Positions 21,267-32,544 of a stretch of 64,000 nt of DNA are shown here, one piece after another. Below the pieces are notes generated by a model. That model worked only from the letters and a program-made list of their open reading frames with translations. It was not told the origin of the DNA and made no database searches. The stretch's first letter is position 1. Each line of letters starts with the position of its first letter. The translations under genes and the position numbers were made by a program. The stretch comes from Hexactinellida sp. DTS-2022 (Eukaryota; Porifera; Hexactinellida): positions 10,158,501-10,222,500 of the forward strand of contig JAPNXP010000001.1 in NCBI GenBank assembly GCA_028753945.1, written 5' to 3'.

Positions 21267-22404
21267 TGGCGTGGTTCGTATTATTAACACCTCTGTACTA
21301 ATGTATTTTATTGTGTCTGTAATATAAGATAGCTCAGTATAATGATACACGAGTATGTGGTTCTATGGTTACAGAGGAATATGCCTAAGTAGACTTTCAT
21401 AAAAGTAGTCACAGACTGTATCTAGCTGCAATTCTACTCAAATTATACTATTTTCTCGATAACAATATTTCACAGTGACAATTGTGTCTTTTCATAATTC
21501 AAACGAATTCCTAGTTTCTATTCTCCGATTTATCAGGTTAGTGTACTATAGTCTATATGCTATAAATAAACAATGACTATTCATTTTAATGAAATTATTT
21601 AATAACCCTATAAATATACAAACACATAATTGAATTGTATCAAAATGAATCAATTCTATCAGAGAAGATAAAGCACCAAAGCGTTTTCAATGTGGAACTT
21701 TCTAAGTGTGTTGTGTGACGCATATAGTATAGTCCGTGGACCCATTGGGCAGAGGCGTAGCTAGGGTGCGGCACTTGGGGTACAGACCGCACACAATAAA
21801 TTTTCGCTGACCTAACCTATACAAATGCATGCAAGAGACTCTGGTTAATATGAACAAATCTTGACAGCCCACTGGTGTCCGTATTAATTAGGCTGTAATG
21901 ACCCGGTCGGGACAAATGGCCGATTCGCTCTACAGTAAATTATGTTTACTGTTAATGAGATTTTACAGTACATGACAATAATTTTCTCCAATCACAGTTT
22001 GTTGTGATATGGAGAACAAGAAAATAAGCATTTTCTAATTAATTGTATTTATCTATTCATAGTAGTTTACTAATTAATCTTATTGTAGCGTTCTATTCAG
22101 GATAAATTCAAAGATAGCATAGATTTTGAGTCTCCCGTTTTTTCCATCATCAACCTCCTACTTTTTTGGTAAAACTCCCGCCAAAATGGCAAACCTCCCG
22201 CTTTTTGGTTTTGGCACCCCTGTTATTGTAATATGATTTGTGCACATTTGTACTGTCAGGTAAAATCATCTTGTGGACTGGATTCCCCCGCGAACCGTAT
22301 GTTTTGACATCCCTGCTTTAAGTGATCCGGCATGAGTTTTATCGGCCATAACTGATCCCATCCGGATAGTGATATCCGTCATTGCCTGCCCCCTTTATTG
22401 TTCC
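21267..22404. other. Intergenic with one hAT-like end
   Basis: CAGAGGCGTAGCTAGGGTG at 21752 looks like a hAT terminus, but I find no partner. Three CCTCCCGC/ACTCCCGCC words lie near 22130-22200. No gene is seen. Confidence 0.4.
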
Positions 22405-22639
22405 TATTCAGTCAGGGCCGGATTAACCCATGGGCAACTGCCCCGGGGCCTCCACCACCAAGGTTGTACTTCATTTTTCACTGGACAATTGTAGTGGAAG
22501 GAGTTAGGGGCAGGGACGTCACCACGGGGGGCATAGGGGGGAAATGCACCCTGGTAGAAATCCTCGCCCCGGGGCAATGCTCTTCTGGTAATATATTAAA
22601 CTATTTTATTCCTCTGATTCATTGATGCTATTGAATTCA

Positions 22640-23085
22640 ATTTAATGAGTTCACACTTTCCAATCCATTTGAGTCATATGCCTGTAGGAGGCTCCAATTT
22701 TCCCCTGACATTGGTCAAGATCCCTAGACACCTCAAAAAATTAATTACACTGACCCAAAAGCATTTTATTATGTGTGTCAAGATATACATACGAACATGT
22801 TATTTATTCTTATTAAGTTTGACATAAATCAAAATAATCACTTAGGAACGCAGATAATAATGAAATATATAGTTTGTACTGAGAATCGCTGTACGCTTGA
22901 ATAGGGTATTAATTTACACAAAACAAAATGCTACATTTTAGGGTTAGACATATTTTATCTATTATTCGACAAACAATCAATAATTTATCCAAGCTAGTAA
23001 TCCATATACAAATTTATTACATCCCTGTACGCCTGTACAAAAAATTGAAAATGGTTGAACCCCTGTACGATTGGCAGGAATGGGC
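22640..23085. mobile_element. CCTGCCAACC-family copy inside the nest
   Basis: TCCCTGTACG and GATTGGCAGG words, and AAACAAAATGCTACATTTT, match the ends and flanking interior of 16680-18763. Boundaries are approximate. Confidence 0.6.
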
Positions 23086-23251
23086 TGTTAGTAATCTAGA
23101 TACGCCTTGTAGGTTATTCCTAGTTATTTTGGCAACTTTTGTTCTAACTTCTAATCAACTGTTTTACAAACCCAATACACCTTTTACAGTTTTACTTTAG
23201 ACCTGTTACCTGTCAAAATTGACTTTTTACTGTCATTATAGCAAGTAGTTA

Positions 23252-24437
23252 CAGGGTTGGGTTTTGTCCAGTCCCAAACTGGTTTTGGACGGACAGTGGA
23301 CAAAACCAGGTTTAAACCGGTTTAAACCGGTTTAAACAGGACAAAACTGAACAAAACTATTTGAAGTATTAAACCTATGTATATTAATATAGTAGAGTAC
23401 AGGTATCCCTCTTTTTACGCGGTAGATGCGTTCCTTGAAAACCCCGCGTAAAACGAAATCGCGTAAAAAAAATGGTTCATTCTCATAGTAACACATATTA
23501 AACCAATAGATGCGTTTCCAAATATTATCAACATCGAATAAAATTTTAATTACCTAGTGTTTAAACATTCAATAATGCAACATCCGGACCTCTCAGATAG
23601 CCAAGGTTTCCGTGTGTATGTTAATCCCATTGGAATTCCCATGGGATTTCCAATATGGATTGGAATGGAAATTATTTTAACCTATGGGAATCCAGATAGA
23701 AACCAACTAGTGAGAATACTCGGGAATTCCCACAGAAAGGGAATTGTGTTGTGAAGGGAATTAAAATTCACTTCACACCGCAAGCCTACACCTTCGGGTA
23801 CCTCCCACAACCGGGTATCTCTAGTGTGAATAGTGAAGGAAATATGTATTCATTTGACCAATAATATATTTGGATGAACTTACTATAAGACAAATACATA
23901 TCCCTAACTATCTACTATCTCTAAATCATCATTTTTTGTTTTTTTGTAAATGTAGAATCGCTTTGTTACCACTAAATCTTAAAAATTATAGAAAATATCC
24001 ATAAAAAATAGAATTATTTGAATAAAAATCATAAATAAACCGCGTAAAACGAGTTTAGGATCGCGTAAAAAAGTTTTGGTCATAAAAAATTGTTCCGCGT
24101 AAACGAAAACGCGTAAAAAAAACCGCGTAAAACGAGGTATTACTGTATAATGATTCTCTCATTGAAAACTTTATTTACTCAATGGGTTACAAAGCAATTC
24201 CAATCTTCACACTGATAACAAGAAAGCCATCTTTATATAGTATATCAATTTACCTTTTACATTTTTAATCTTTCATCAGTTTTAAAGATTATAGATTAAC
24301 AACTGATATTTTGTTCATTAATTAGGTTTTGTCCAGTTTCGTCCAGTTTTGTCCACTCATGAGGTTTTGTCCAGGACGGTTTAAACTAGGTTTAAACCAC
24401 CTGGTTTTAACCACTTGGCCAAAACCTACCAACCCTG
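23252..24437. mobile_element. hAT element, third shell
   Basis: The ends are CAGGGTTGGGTTTTG and AAAACCTACCAACCCTG. AGTAGTTA is duplicated exactly at 23244-23251 and 24438-24445. GGTTTAAACC words are repeated inside both ends. Confidence 0.9.
23400..24145. mobile_element. Pogo-like element, CGCGTAAAA type, core of the nest
   Basis: The ends are CAGGTATCCCTCTTTTTACG and CGTAAAACGAGGTATTACTG, flanked by TA at 23398-23399 and 24146-24147. CGCGTAAAA words recur at least six times. The 65-codon frame at 23557-23754 looks non-genic. Confidence 0.85.
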
Positions 24438-24727
24438 AGTAGTTAAGCTGTAGTATATGCTGGGGTTGCAAAATTATTGTTAATGTATTGATTTTTGTAG
24501 GCTACTTTTCATACTTTGCAGGACTTTTAACTAGAAAGCTTCATCTTTATCGCCTAGTTTTTGGTAACGTCAACTGCTAGATCTAACACCAATATAATGT
24601 TTGGCTCCCCTGGCAATTTCTATGCCCCCCCTATGTGAAAAATCCTGGCAACGTCCCTGGTTAGGGGCCTCCACAACACTGGTTGCCCCAGGGCCTCCAC
24701 CTCTGTTAATCCGTCCCTGTATTCAGT

Positions 24728-25340
24728 ACTAGGCTGCAACTATGGCTCCATAGAGCCTGGATGTCGTGATTAGTAGGGCCAATTTGGTGTCTTAAAAGCT
24801 AGTCGGTTTTTAACAAATTACGGCCTTGCTAATAGAGCAATTACCATTTAGTAAGACTTGCTAATATATTGTTCCAAGGGGGTTAAACCAATGCGTGACA
24901 GACCATTCTATTTGTAAGGTCAAAAAGCGTGATATAGAGAGGATGGCGCAAGTTTTTAAACCTTTGATAGGGCAGTGAAATTTTGTGTGGAGAAGTGGAG
25001 AAGTGGAAAATTGATCCCCTAATTACAATATTTTCGGGGCGAATGATATCATTTATTATGTAAATATCTATTTTAACAATCCTGCTACATAATTTCTGTA
25101 TTGATACTACATATACTACAGTGAATTCGGTACATCTCCACCCAGGGTAAAATCAATTCGGCGTCGCCCTTCGGGCTTATAGAATTCGAAAATAATTAGC
25201 AGGAAAAAGAGTGTTTTTTGTATAAAAGCTTTTGAGAGGTGGATGAACAATGTACATTTTTTAAGCTAGGCGATGCAGTGTAGAGGTTGAGTAATTAATG
25301 AAGAAGCATACTAGAACGGAGGGTTGGTGTGTATACATAC
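24728..25340. other. Intergenic, nothing recognised
   Basis: AT-rich sequence with no supported gene or repeat. Confidence 0.35.
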
Positions 25341-25688
25341 CAGGCTTGTTAAAAGGTCAGCTCATAACCTGTCCTGACTTGAGTCCTCACCTCGAGTGAC
25401 CTGACCTATTCTTTGAACTGCTTGACTTGATCTGACCTCAAGTTTTCATCTGGTCCTTTCCTATCAAATGGCCAAATCGGTTGGATCTAATTTTTCTGAT
25501 TAGTGATTCAATCAACTTGTGATATGTAAAGAACGAAATTGCCAATTAGAGCGTATTGTTATTATGTTAAGTTGTATTTGCGAACATAATACAATGGGCA
25601 TTGTTGTTATTCGAAAATAACTTGACAATGACCTGAATGAATTATGACCTGACCTGACCTAACAGTGCAGGACATTTTGACAAGCCTG
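25341..25688. mobile_element. hAT-like MITE rich in GACCTGACC words
   Basis: CAGGCTTGTTAAAA and TTTTGACAAGCCTG are the ends. The flanks ATACATAC and ATACATTC agree at six of eight bases, so the duplication is imperfect. ACCTGACCT words recur within. Confidence 0.65.
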
Positions 25689-25969
25689 ATACATTCCCAA
25701 TACAAATAGGTCATGCAACATACACGCTGGGCTGGGGACATTATATGTGTCCCCAGTGTGGCCCTTTTATTAAACTGCATGGTACCATATATGTCTAGTA
25801 CTAATACGATTGATAATATGTAGCAAAAATTCAATGCGAATGGATCTGTAATTATTACTTTATTAAATACATCTAATCCTGAGGTATTAATAGATTAACT
25901 ATTGTCCGATAAACAGGTTGCGTGATTGTATAAGGAGTTGTATTAGTATCCATTAGCAGTGCACTATCA

Positions 25970-27211
25970 ATGGCTAGTGCTGATGGCGAGGGAGATAGCT
26001 TCCTCTCCCGCGTGGAGAGAGTGCGTAGCGACATACGAGCTAAGTTCCTGAGAGCTCACCTGGCACTGCAGGCCCGAGAGGCCGATCTGCTGGCAGAGCT
26101 GCAGAGACTAGCGGATGAGCACACGGGAGAGGGAATAATGCTACAGATCAAACGACTGTCGAGTTCGAAGGATGCTCTCAGGGATTCTCTTACGGAGAAT
26201 GAGAACCAAGATGTTCTCGATAAGTCGTTAGCGCCTATTAATGCACGCATTGCGAAGTTAGAAATAAAGCTCCAGAGAGCTAAATATAGCTACCAGAGTG
26301 TGTCATTGGAATGGGACGTAGAGCTAGATGAGAAACTGAGTGTAGCAGGTGAGATACGACTTAATGCTGCGAAGGAAGGAGCACGAGACTACAAGGAGAT
26401 AGGAGACCCTGTTGCGGTATTTGGGAAACACAGTAAAGAGGAGTCTTCTTCACCTGGTGTTTTCTGGGATCCTATGGGTATAGCTATTAATCCTGTGAAT
26501 AATTATATTTACATTTGTGATGCAGGCAATAACCGAATCCAAGTTTATAACAAATCATTTGAATTTGTATTCCAATTCAGTGATAAGATGAATGTCCCAA
26601 ATGGTATTTGTATGAAACAGAACAAGATATATGTCACACAGTATCACTCTGATTCTCTCAACGTATATTCTACAGAAGGGAAATACCTGAACTCTGTTGG
26701 GGTTAAAGGAAAGGAGGAATTACAGTTTGACTTTCCAATGGGACTTGATGTTTCCACCGACAAGAATAGAATATATATAGCTGAAGTAAGGAATAATAGA
26801 GTTCAATGTTTGAACTTAAATCTCAGTTTTAACTCTTTTATTGATATTCCTTTTGCTGTAGATGTCAAACTGACTTCTGATGAGATTGTTGTATTGTCTG
26901 TTCGTAATCCCTGTGTGTCTGTGTACACATATTCTCACCAATTGATCCGTGAGATTATTCCTAAAGGTGAAGAGAATTCAGTTTTGTTTCCTTCTTGTCT
27001 CACTCTCGATAGTGCCTCAAATATTATAATTACAGATGGTGAGGCTCATTGTGTTTGTGTCTATTCTTTTGGAGGAGAGTTGATACATAGATTCGGGAAA
27101 GAAGGAAAGAAGAGAGGAGATTTCATACAGCCATATGGAATAACAATTGATTTTGAAGGGAGGATTATCGTTGCTTCTTCTAACCCCGAATATTGTATTC
27201 AAGTGTTTTGA
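25970..27211 (+). CDS. Coiled-coil / NHL-repeat protein (TRIM-NHL-like, no RING)
   Basis: A 413-residue single-exon protein. Residues about 10-130 are charged and heptad-like, a predicted coiled coil. From about residue 150 there are six NHL repeats of the form PxGIAIN...IYICDAGNNRIQVY, ending ...IIVASSNPEYCIQVF, which would close a six-bladed beta-propeller. NHL propellers bind protein or RNA partners in TRIM E3 ligases. No RING or B-box zinc finger is encoded here, so this is a RING-less relative whose ligase activity should not be assumed. The N-terminal third is clearly richer in GC than the propeller part, which could reflect a fusion or different constraint. The start is the first ATG of the frame. 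Confidence 0.88.
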   Translation: MASADGEGDSFLSRVERVRSDIRAKFLRAHLALQAREADLLAELQRLADEHTGEGIMLQIKRLSSSKDALRDSLTENENQDVLDKSLAPINARIAKLEIKLQRAKYSYQSVSLEWDVELDEKLSVAGEIRLNAAKEGARDYKEIGDPVAVFGKHSKEESSSPGVFWDPMGIAINPVNNYIYICDAGNNRIQVYNKSFEFVFQFSDKMNVPNGICMKQNKIYVTQYHSDSLNVYSTEGKYLNSVGVKGKEELQFDFPMGLDVSTDKNRIYIAEVRNNRVQCLNLNLSFNSFIDIPFAVDVKLTSDEIVVLSVRNPCVSVYTYSHQLIREIIPKGEENSVLFPSCLTLDSASNIIITDGEAHCVCVYSFGGELIHRFGKEGKKRGDFIQPYGITIDFEGRIIVASSNPEYCIQVF

Positions 27212-27343
27212 ATTTTACACTCACTATTTAACATCTCTATTAATTCGCCTTTCCTACTTTTGTTATTTTCATATTATTTTTCTACGAACTATGCATTGAC
27301 TCTACTTTATTCCTTTTCAATGTTTCTTGATTCTGTAATTATA

Positions 27344-30300
27344 GTTAGGGAATTTTAGCCCAAATTATAGGTCAACCTCGAAAAAAATTGTTACCAAACA
27401 ATTTCTACACTAGCGTCTTCTTCTGTGTCCGAATAAACATAGAAAAAAAGTTGCAAGCCCAAAGCTGTGAGGAAAATTTTTTACACCCCTTCAAACCTGG
27501 GGACCAGGGGCCAAAAATCGCCGATATTTTTACCTTTTTTTTTTCATTAAAATCAATTTATATGGTGTATTTTGGAATAAGGAATTGTTTAGAACCACCC
27601 ATTTTATGCTAGCATTAATAGAACCTCTCGAACTTTGAGCATTTACTCGAAAAATTCGAATATCTGAAACCTAATACTACAAAAGTTAGGCCCTATCAAA
27701 TAAATTACTTGTTTAATATTCCCGCCCGTCCCAATTTTTACACTCCGTCCGGATTCATTTACTATTAACTTATGAACTTAATAGTGCAAAATATTAGCTA
27801 TTGACTGATGTTAAATATTCCTAATGTATCAATTTTAATAAGTCAAGAATTTTAGAGCATTACTTTTATATTTTGGGCATTGCCTTGTGTTTTTCTAATT
27901 AAATTAAATCAGAATATGTATTTTATTTGATATTGGATATGTTGTTTCATATTAATGGAATAAAAAAGAAAAAGAAAATCCCGTCCGCCGTCCTTATTTT
28001 CTAAAAAATCTGGATGATAAACAAGTAAATTTTTACATGTATTTATGTTGCGGTGTGTACCACACACACACTGTCATGTTAGTGTGTGCAGGTACACACT
28101 GCTGTATGACCGCACACAATCAGTGTATTAGTGTGTGCGGGCACACACTGGTAACTGCACACAATTAATGACTAGACTACATTGTATCAATATACACTAA
28201 GGAGTTTGTGTAATTGGGAAAGAGATCGAATGCCGGCTGCTATCCCCGTGTATTCGGTACATACAAACCAGGGAATGAAAGGTTCACGAACGAACTTATT
28301 GAACTTGAACTGAACGAACTGAACGCAAGACTTTGATGGCATTTACGCTGGACGAACTGAACGAACGTCAACGGTTGCCTGAACGGCAGTTGAACGAACT
28401 GAACGAACGCTGGTGGTGTTCAAGTTAGGAGGTGAACGTGAACGAACTGAACGTGCGTTAATTTGAAATGAACTGAATTTGGTTTATTCAGTCCGTTCGT
28501 GAACCTTTCATTCCCTGATACAAACTATAATTTTTTAATCCGTAATAATGATTATTTAATCATAGACTATAGTAGGATACTACAACTATTTAATACTACT
28601 CTAAGCAGCAAAGTTTCAAAATTGTTCGCTTATTTTCTGGGTGGCCTTTCTGCCTTACAGATAAGCCTAACTAGACCATTTATGATAGGGGTATAAAATT
28701 TAGGCAGGAGAAAGAGAATCGAACTTCGAATTCTCAATTTTTCATTCAATTCCAGTATTACATCGAACTTAGTGTATTTGTTATTTTTCCATTTAAACTT
28801 TACTACATTGAATTAAAATCAAAGTATGTTTAAAGAGTTGCTTAGGGTTTTCATGTAGGTACTAGGTAGACTCCATGGGTCTCCATGGATAGCGAACCGA
28901 CACGAATATTGCTTACTGCATTATGTATTTCAAAGTGTTTACTACTGGGTGGCAGTGTTGCCGTCGATATGGGAATACCCACAGCATTTCCATATGATGG
29001 GAATGGGGAAAATTTTCATGCTATGTTAATTCCCGCGAGTTGAAATCCTATGGGAATGCTCTTTGCTGCGGGGTCATGTAAAGAATAAGAAATTCTATTT
29101 AATAAAACGAAAACATGTTCCAAAGTATTCATAAATTTGGAAGCATACGAAAGAATGTGTCATCCATCCTGTCTGTGAGCTGTTTTGTATTATATATTAT
29201 GTATTATTGACTTGTAGTATGATTTAACTAACATCAACTGTGTAGTTAGGCTGGTCACGGGCTGATCTATAAAGCTGAATTTCCAGCCTGAAAAATGATG
29301 TAATTTATAATCAGGGCGGGAAGGAGCTGTTACAGTTAACAGCAAATATAACAGCCAACTGTAGTTTAACTAGTAACATTAAATGCGTCATTAACAGCAT
29401 ATTAAGGGTCTGATATTTACATTAATCTCCTTTTGTATCTCATAGGAGACATTCTATAATAATTGGGATCGAAATTCAACTGTGAAAGAACGATTTGCAA
29501 TTACTGGGCCCTCTTAATTAAAAGCGAATAGTTTCTTATTTCTAGAAACTAAAAAAAAGCTGCTAAATACAATTTTAGCTTATGTGGCTTAAATATACTG
29601 ACAATTGTCAAGTGTACTTTTGTGTAAGCAGGTGAATAGATAAATTTTAAGTAGTGTGGCGCTTACACCGCAAGCAGAGTAATATACTATATGTAATATG
29701 TATAGTATGGGCATATAGTTCACAGTTTGTATAATATCTGGAGTGATTAAAACTCCTCTACCCCCCTTATCTACACCCATCGTAAGTGTTTCCAGATACT
29801 CTATACTTGAAAAATTTACTGAAAATTGGCTTGATAAAAAAGAAGGAGTGTAAAAATAAGCTGTAAACAGCAAGAGTAATGCTGTTAACAGTTAACAGAA
29901 AAATAGGCTATTACAACATTTCTAACATTCCTGTTTATAATTAAATAATTATTATTACGGAATAAAAAATTATAGTTTGTATGTACCGAATACACGAGGA
30001 TAGCAGCCGGCATTCGATCTCTTTCGCAATTACACAAACTCCTTAGTGTTTATTGAGACAATGTAGTCTAGTCATTAATTGTGGCAGGTACCAGTGTGTG
30101 CCCGCACACACTAATACACTGATTGTGTGCGGTCATACAGCAGTGTGTACCTGCACACACTAACATGACAGTGTGTGTGTGGTACACACCGCAACATAAA
30201 TACATGTAAAAATTTACTTGTTTATCATCCAGATTTTTTAGAAAATAAGGACGGCGGACGGGATTTTCTTTTTCTTTTTTATTCCATTAATATGAAACAA

Positions 30301-30886
30301 CATATCCAATGTCAAATAATACATATTCTGATTTAATTTAATTAGAAAAACACAAGGCAATGCCCAAAATATAAAAGTAATGCTCTAAAATTCTTGACTT
30401 ATTAAAATTGATACATTAGGAATATTTAACATCAGTCAATAGCTAATATTTTGCACTATTAAGTTCATAAGTTAATAGTAAATGAATCCGGACGGAGTGT
30501 AAAAATTGGGACGGGCGGGAATATTAAACAAGTAATTTATTTGATAGGGCCTAACTTTTGTAGTATTAGGTTTCAGATATTCGAATTTTTCGAGTAAATG
30601 CTCAAAGTTCGAGAGGTTCTATTAATGCTAGCATAAAATGGGTGGTTCTAAACAATTCCTTATTCCAAAATACACCATATAAATTGATTTTAATGAAAAA
30701 AAAAAGGTAAAAATATCGGCGATTTTTGGCCCCTGGTCCCCAGGTTTGAAGGGGTGTAAAAAATTTTCCTCACAGCTTTGGGCTTGCAACTTTTTTTCTA
30801 TGTTTATTCGGACACAGAAGAAGACGCTAGTGTAGAAATTGTTTGGTAACAATTTTTTTCGAGGTTTTGAGTTATAATTCCCTAAC
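27344..30886. mobile_element. 3.5-kb transposon-like element with about 950-bp inverted arms
   Basis: The ends are GTTAGGGAATTTTA and AAAATT-type complement ending CCCTAAC, flanked by TA. The left arm (27344 to about 28558, minus the insertion 28271-28517) is nearly identical to the reverse complement of about 29942-30886. The centre (28560-29940) has no recognisable transposase. Two identical 74-codon frames in the arms are mirror images of each other, not genes. A shorter relative is the palindrome at 53592-54521. TA flanks suggest the Tc1/mariner/pogo group, by inference only. Confidence 0.85.
28271..28517. mobile_element. hAT-like MITE in the left arm
   Basis: The ends are CAGGGAATGAAAGGTTCACG and CGTGAACCTTTCATTCCCTG. 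The exact duplication ATACAAAC lies at 28263-28270 and 28518-28525, and the right arm lacks the insertion. The interior is made of GAACGAACTGAAC words. Confidence 0.92.
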
Positions 30887-31158
30887 TATTAATGTACGTA
30901 TATGTTAATATAATATGTTCATTTCTATAATTAGTGTAGGTAATTAAGGGTCTCATAATTTACAACATTTCATAACATTTCAAATGCCAGCTCAGTGGAT
31001 TATGCCTTCTCAGATAATATTTCTCCTTGTTTCCCTTTCTGATACGTCACTTAAATAGTTAGCAATTTAGTTAGACTTACCCATGACATCTTGTTTCATT
31101 ATACATTAAAATTACTACATATTTCGTAATCATGAACAAATTATTCTAATAATATATA

Positions 31159-31556
31159 CAGTAGAACTCGGTTAAGACCACCCTGGGAAACAAGAAAAAG
31201 TACGTACTAACCGAGGTACGTCTTATCCGTGTCCATAATCCACAAGTCGAAATACTGACTTGTTTAATGATATGAACACGATGTAATAAAGTGTAGGGTG
31301 TTCAAGTCTTTTCATAACGATACGATTAAAGTATTTTAGTTGTCAGCTACTCACTTAAACCAAATACTAACTGAGTTCTGCTGATAGTTTTCTACAGTAA
31401 GTACTAACCGAATTAAACTAAATACATTTTGTTTACTTGGGAATAGAAATTGGTACGTATTAACCGAATCATTTATAATGGACAGATAGGAAGAAAAATC
31501 GGTTATTCGAGAACAGTACGTAGTATCCGAGAGTACGTACTAAGTGAGCTCCACTG
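31159..31556. mobile_element. Pogo-like MITE, GTACTAACCGA type
   Basis: The ends are CAGTAGAACTCGGTTAAG and TAAGTGAGCTCCACTG, flanked by TA. ACTAACCGA and GTACGTA words recur inside. Confidence 0.78.
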
Positions 31557-31779
31557 TATACAAGTTTTGAACGAATAATGCAAGTGCAAGATTCTATTGA
31601 ACTGTTAATAAATATCGAAATTATCAATTGCTGCTTTCCCTGAGGCTGAAAACTGGACCATAAATGAAAACATGGCATTCTGCAAATTGTGTTAAAATTT
31701 AAGAAAATTAAATTATTCGTTGAATTAAGCCCTTAAAATCACTTCTCTATTTAATAATAGAATTATTGTGATTAATACT

Positions 31780-31969
31780 AAGATAATCTCGTTAATACGT
31801 ACACGATGGACCTTCTAAATGTGTTCTCCTTATCCTTATCCGAATTTCGTATTAACCGTTGCCATTTGTATTGAAAACTCCTTAAAAAGGGGACTGAAAT
31901 AGTGTAAGTATTTTAACCGGAAATACCTATTAACCGTGTTCGACTGTTCGTACTAAGAAGGTTCTACTG
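31780..31969. mobile_element. Pogo-like MITE remnant, TATTAACCG type
   Basis: The right end AAGGTTCTACTG with TA is intact; the left end is decayed to CTCGTTAATACG. The words CGTATTAACCG and TTATCCG match 63353-63450. Confidence 0.6.
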
Positions 31970-31971
31970 TA

Positions 31972-32540
31972 CTATGGATTTGGGAATGCTTTTGTCGAAT
32001 TTCTAAACCAACTCACAATCCTAAACTACATTATATTCCTATACTGCACAATAGAGTAGGAATAATCATTTTTTTGTGAGAATTCCTACATTTCGCTGCG
32101 CGATGTAGAAATTTACGGGAAATTTCCTTTCTCTAGCTCCAGGTGTTTAAGCAACAGTTATTAGGGTGACCAGAGACCAGTTGAAATTGATTTAGCCGGA
32201 CTGTCACGAAAATTTGGTTCCCCTTCAATAGTGTTTCGGGATCAAATCTTTGTGGAAATTTTGTCCTGATGAGATGTATGGTTAACTACTCGAGACAATG
32301 ATATAACACGAATCCCTTATTTCTCACAAGTTTTAATCTACTCTCTCTCTTTCAACTCTCACTTCTAACTTGTATGATGGTCGAATTACACATTTTACAG
32401 CCCCTAGGGCCTAGGCCCTAAACTCTCAACCGCTAAACTGATAACGTTTAAGTTCCTTTCTTCCTCGATCTATTAATTCGACGCGATGTAGAAATAATTG
32501 TTTTGATAGAGATAAATAATGTATACACGCAGGGAGTTTT
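31972..32540. other. Intergenic, no feature recognised
   Basis: AT-rich. The word GCGATGTAGAAAT occurs at about 32098 and 32482, but I see no element or gene. Confidence 0.35.
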
Positions 32541-32544
32541 ACAC

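Larger units (their letters stand above)
22511..24659. mobile_element. hAT element, second shell
   Basis: The ends are CAGGGACGTCACCACG and CCTGGCAACGTCCCTG. GTTAGGGG is duplicated exactly at 22503-22510 and 24660-24667. GGGGGGCATAG near the left end is mirrored by CTATGCCCCCC near the right. Confidence 0.9.
22413..24719. mobile_element. hAT element, outermost shell of the nest
   Basis: The ends are CAGGGCCGGATTAACCC and GTTAATCCGTCCCTG. The exact 8-bp target duplication TATTCAGT is at 22405-22412 and 24720-24727. Its own sequence amounts only to about 100 bp at the left and 60 bp at the right; the rest is later insertions. Confidence 0.9.

Noticed and set aside
27388..30852. Identical 74-codon frames on opposite strands
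   Set aside because: Mirror images in the two arms of one inverted-repeat element.
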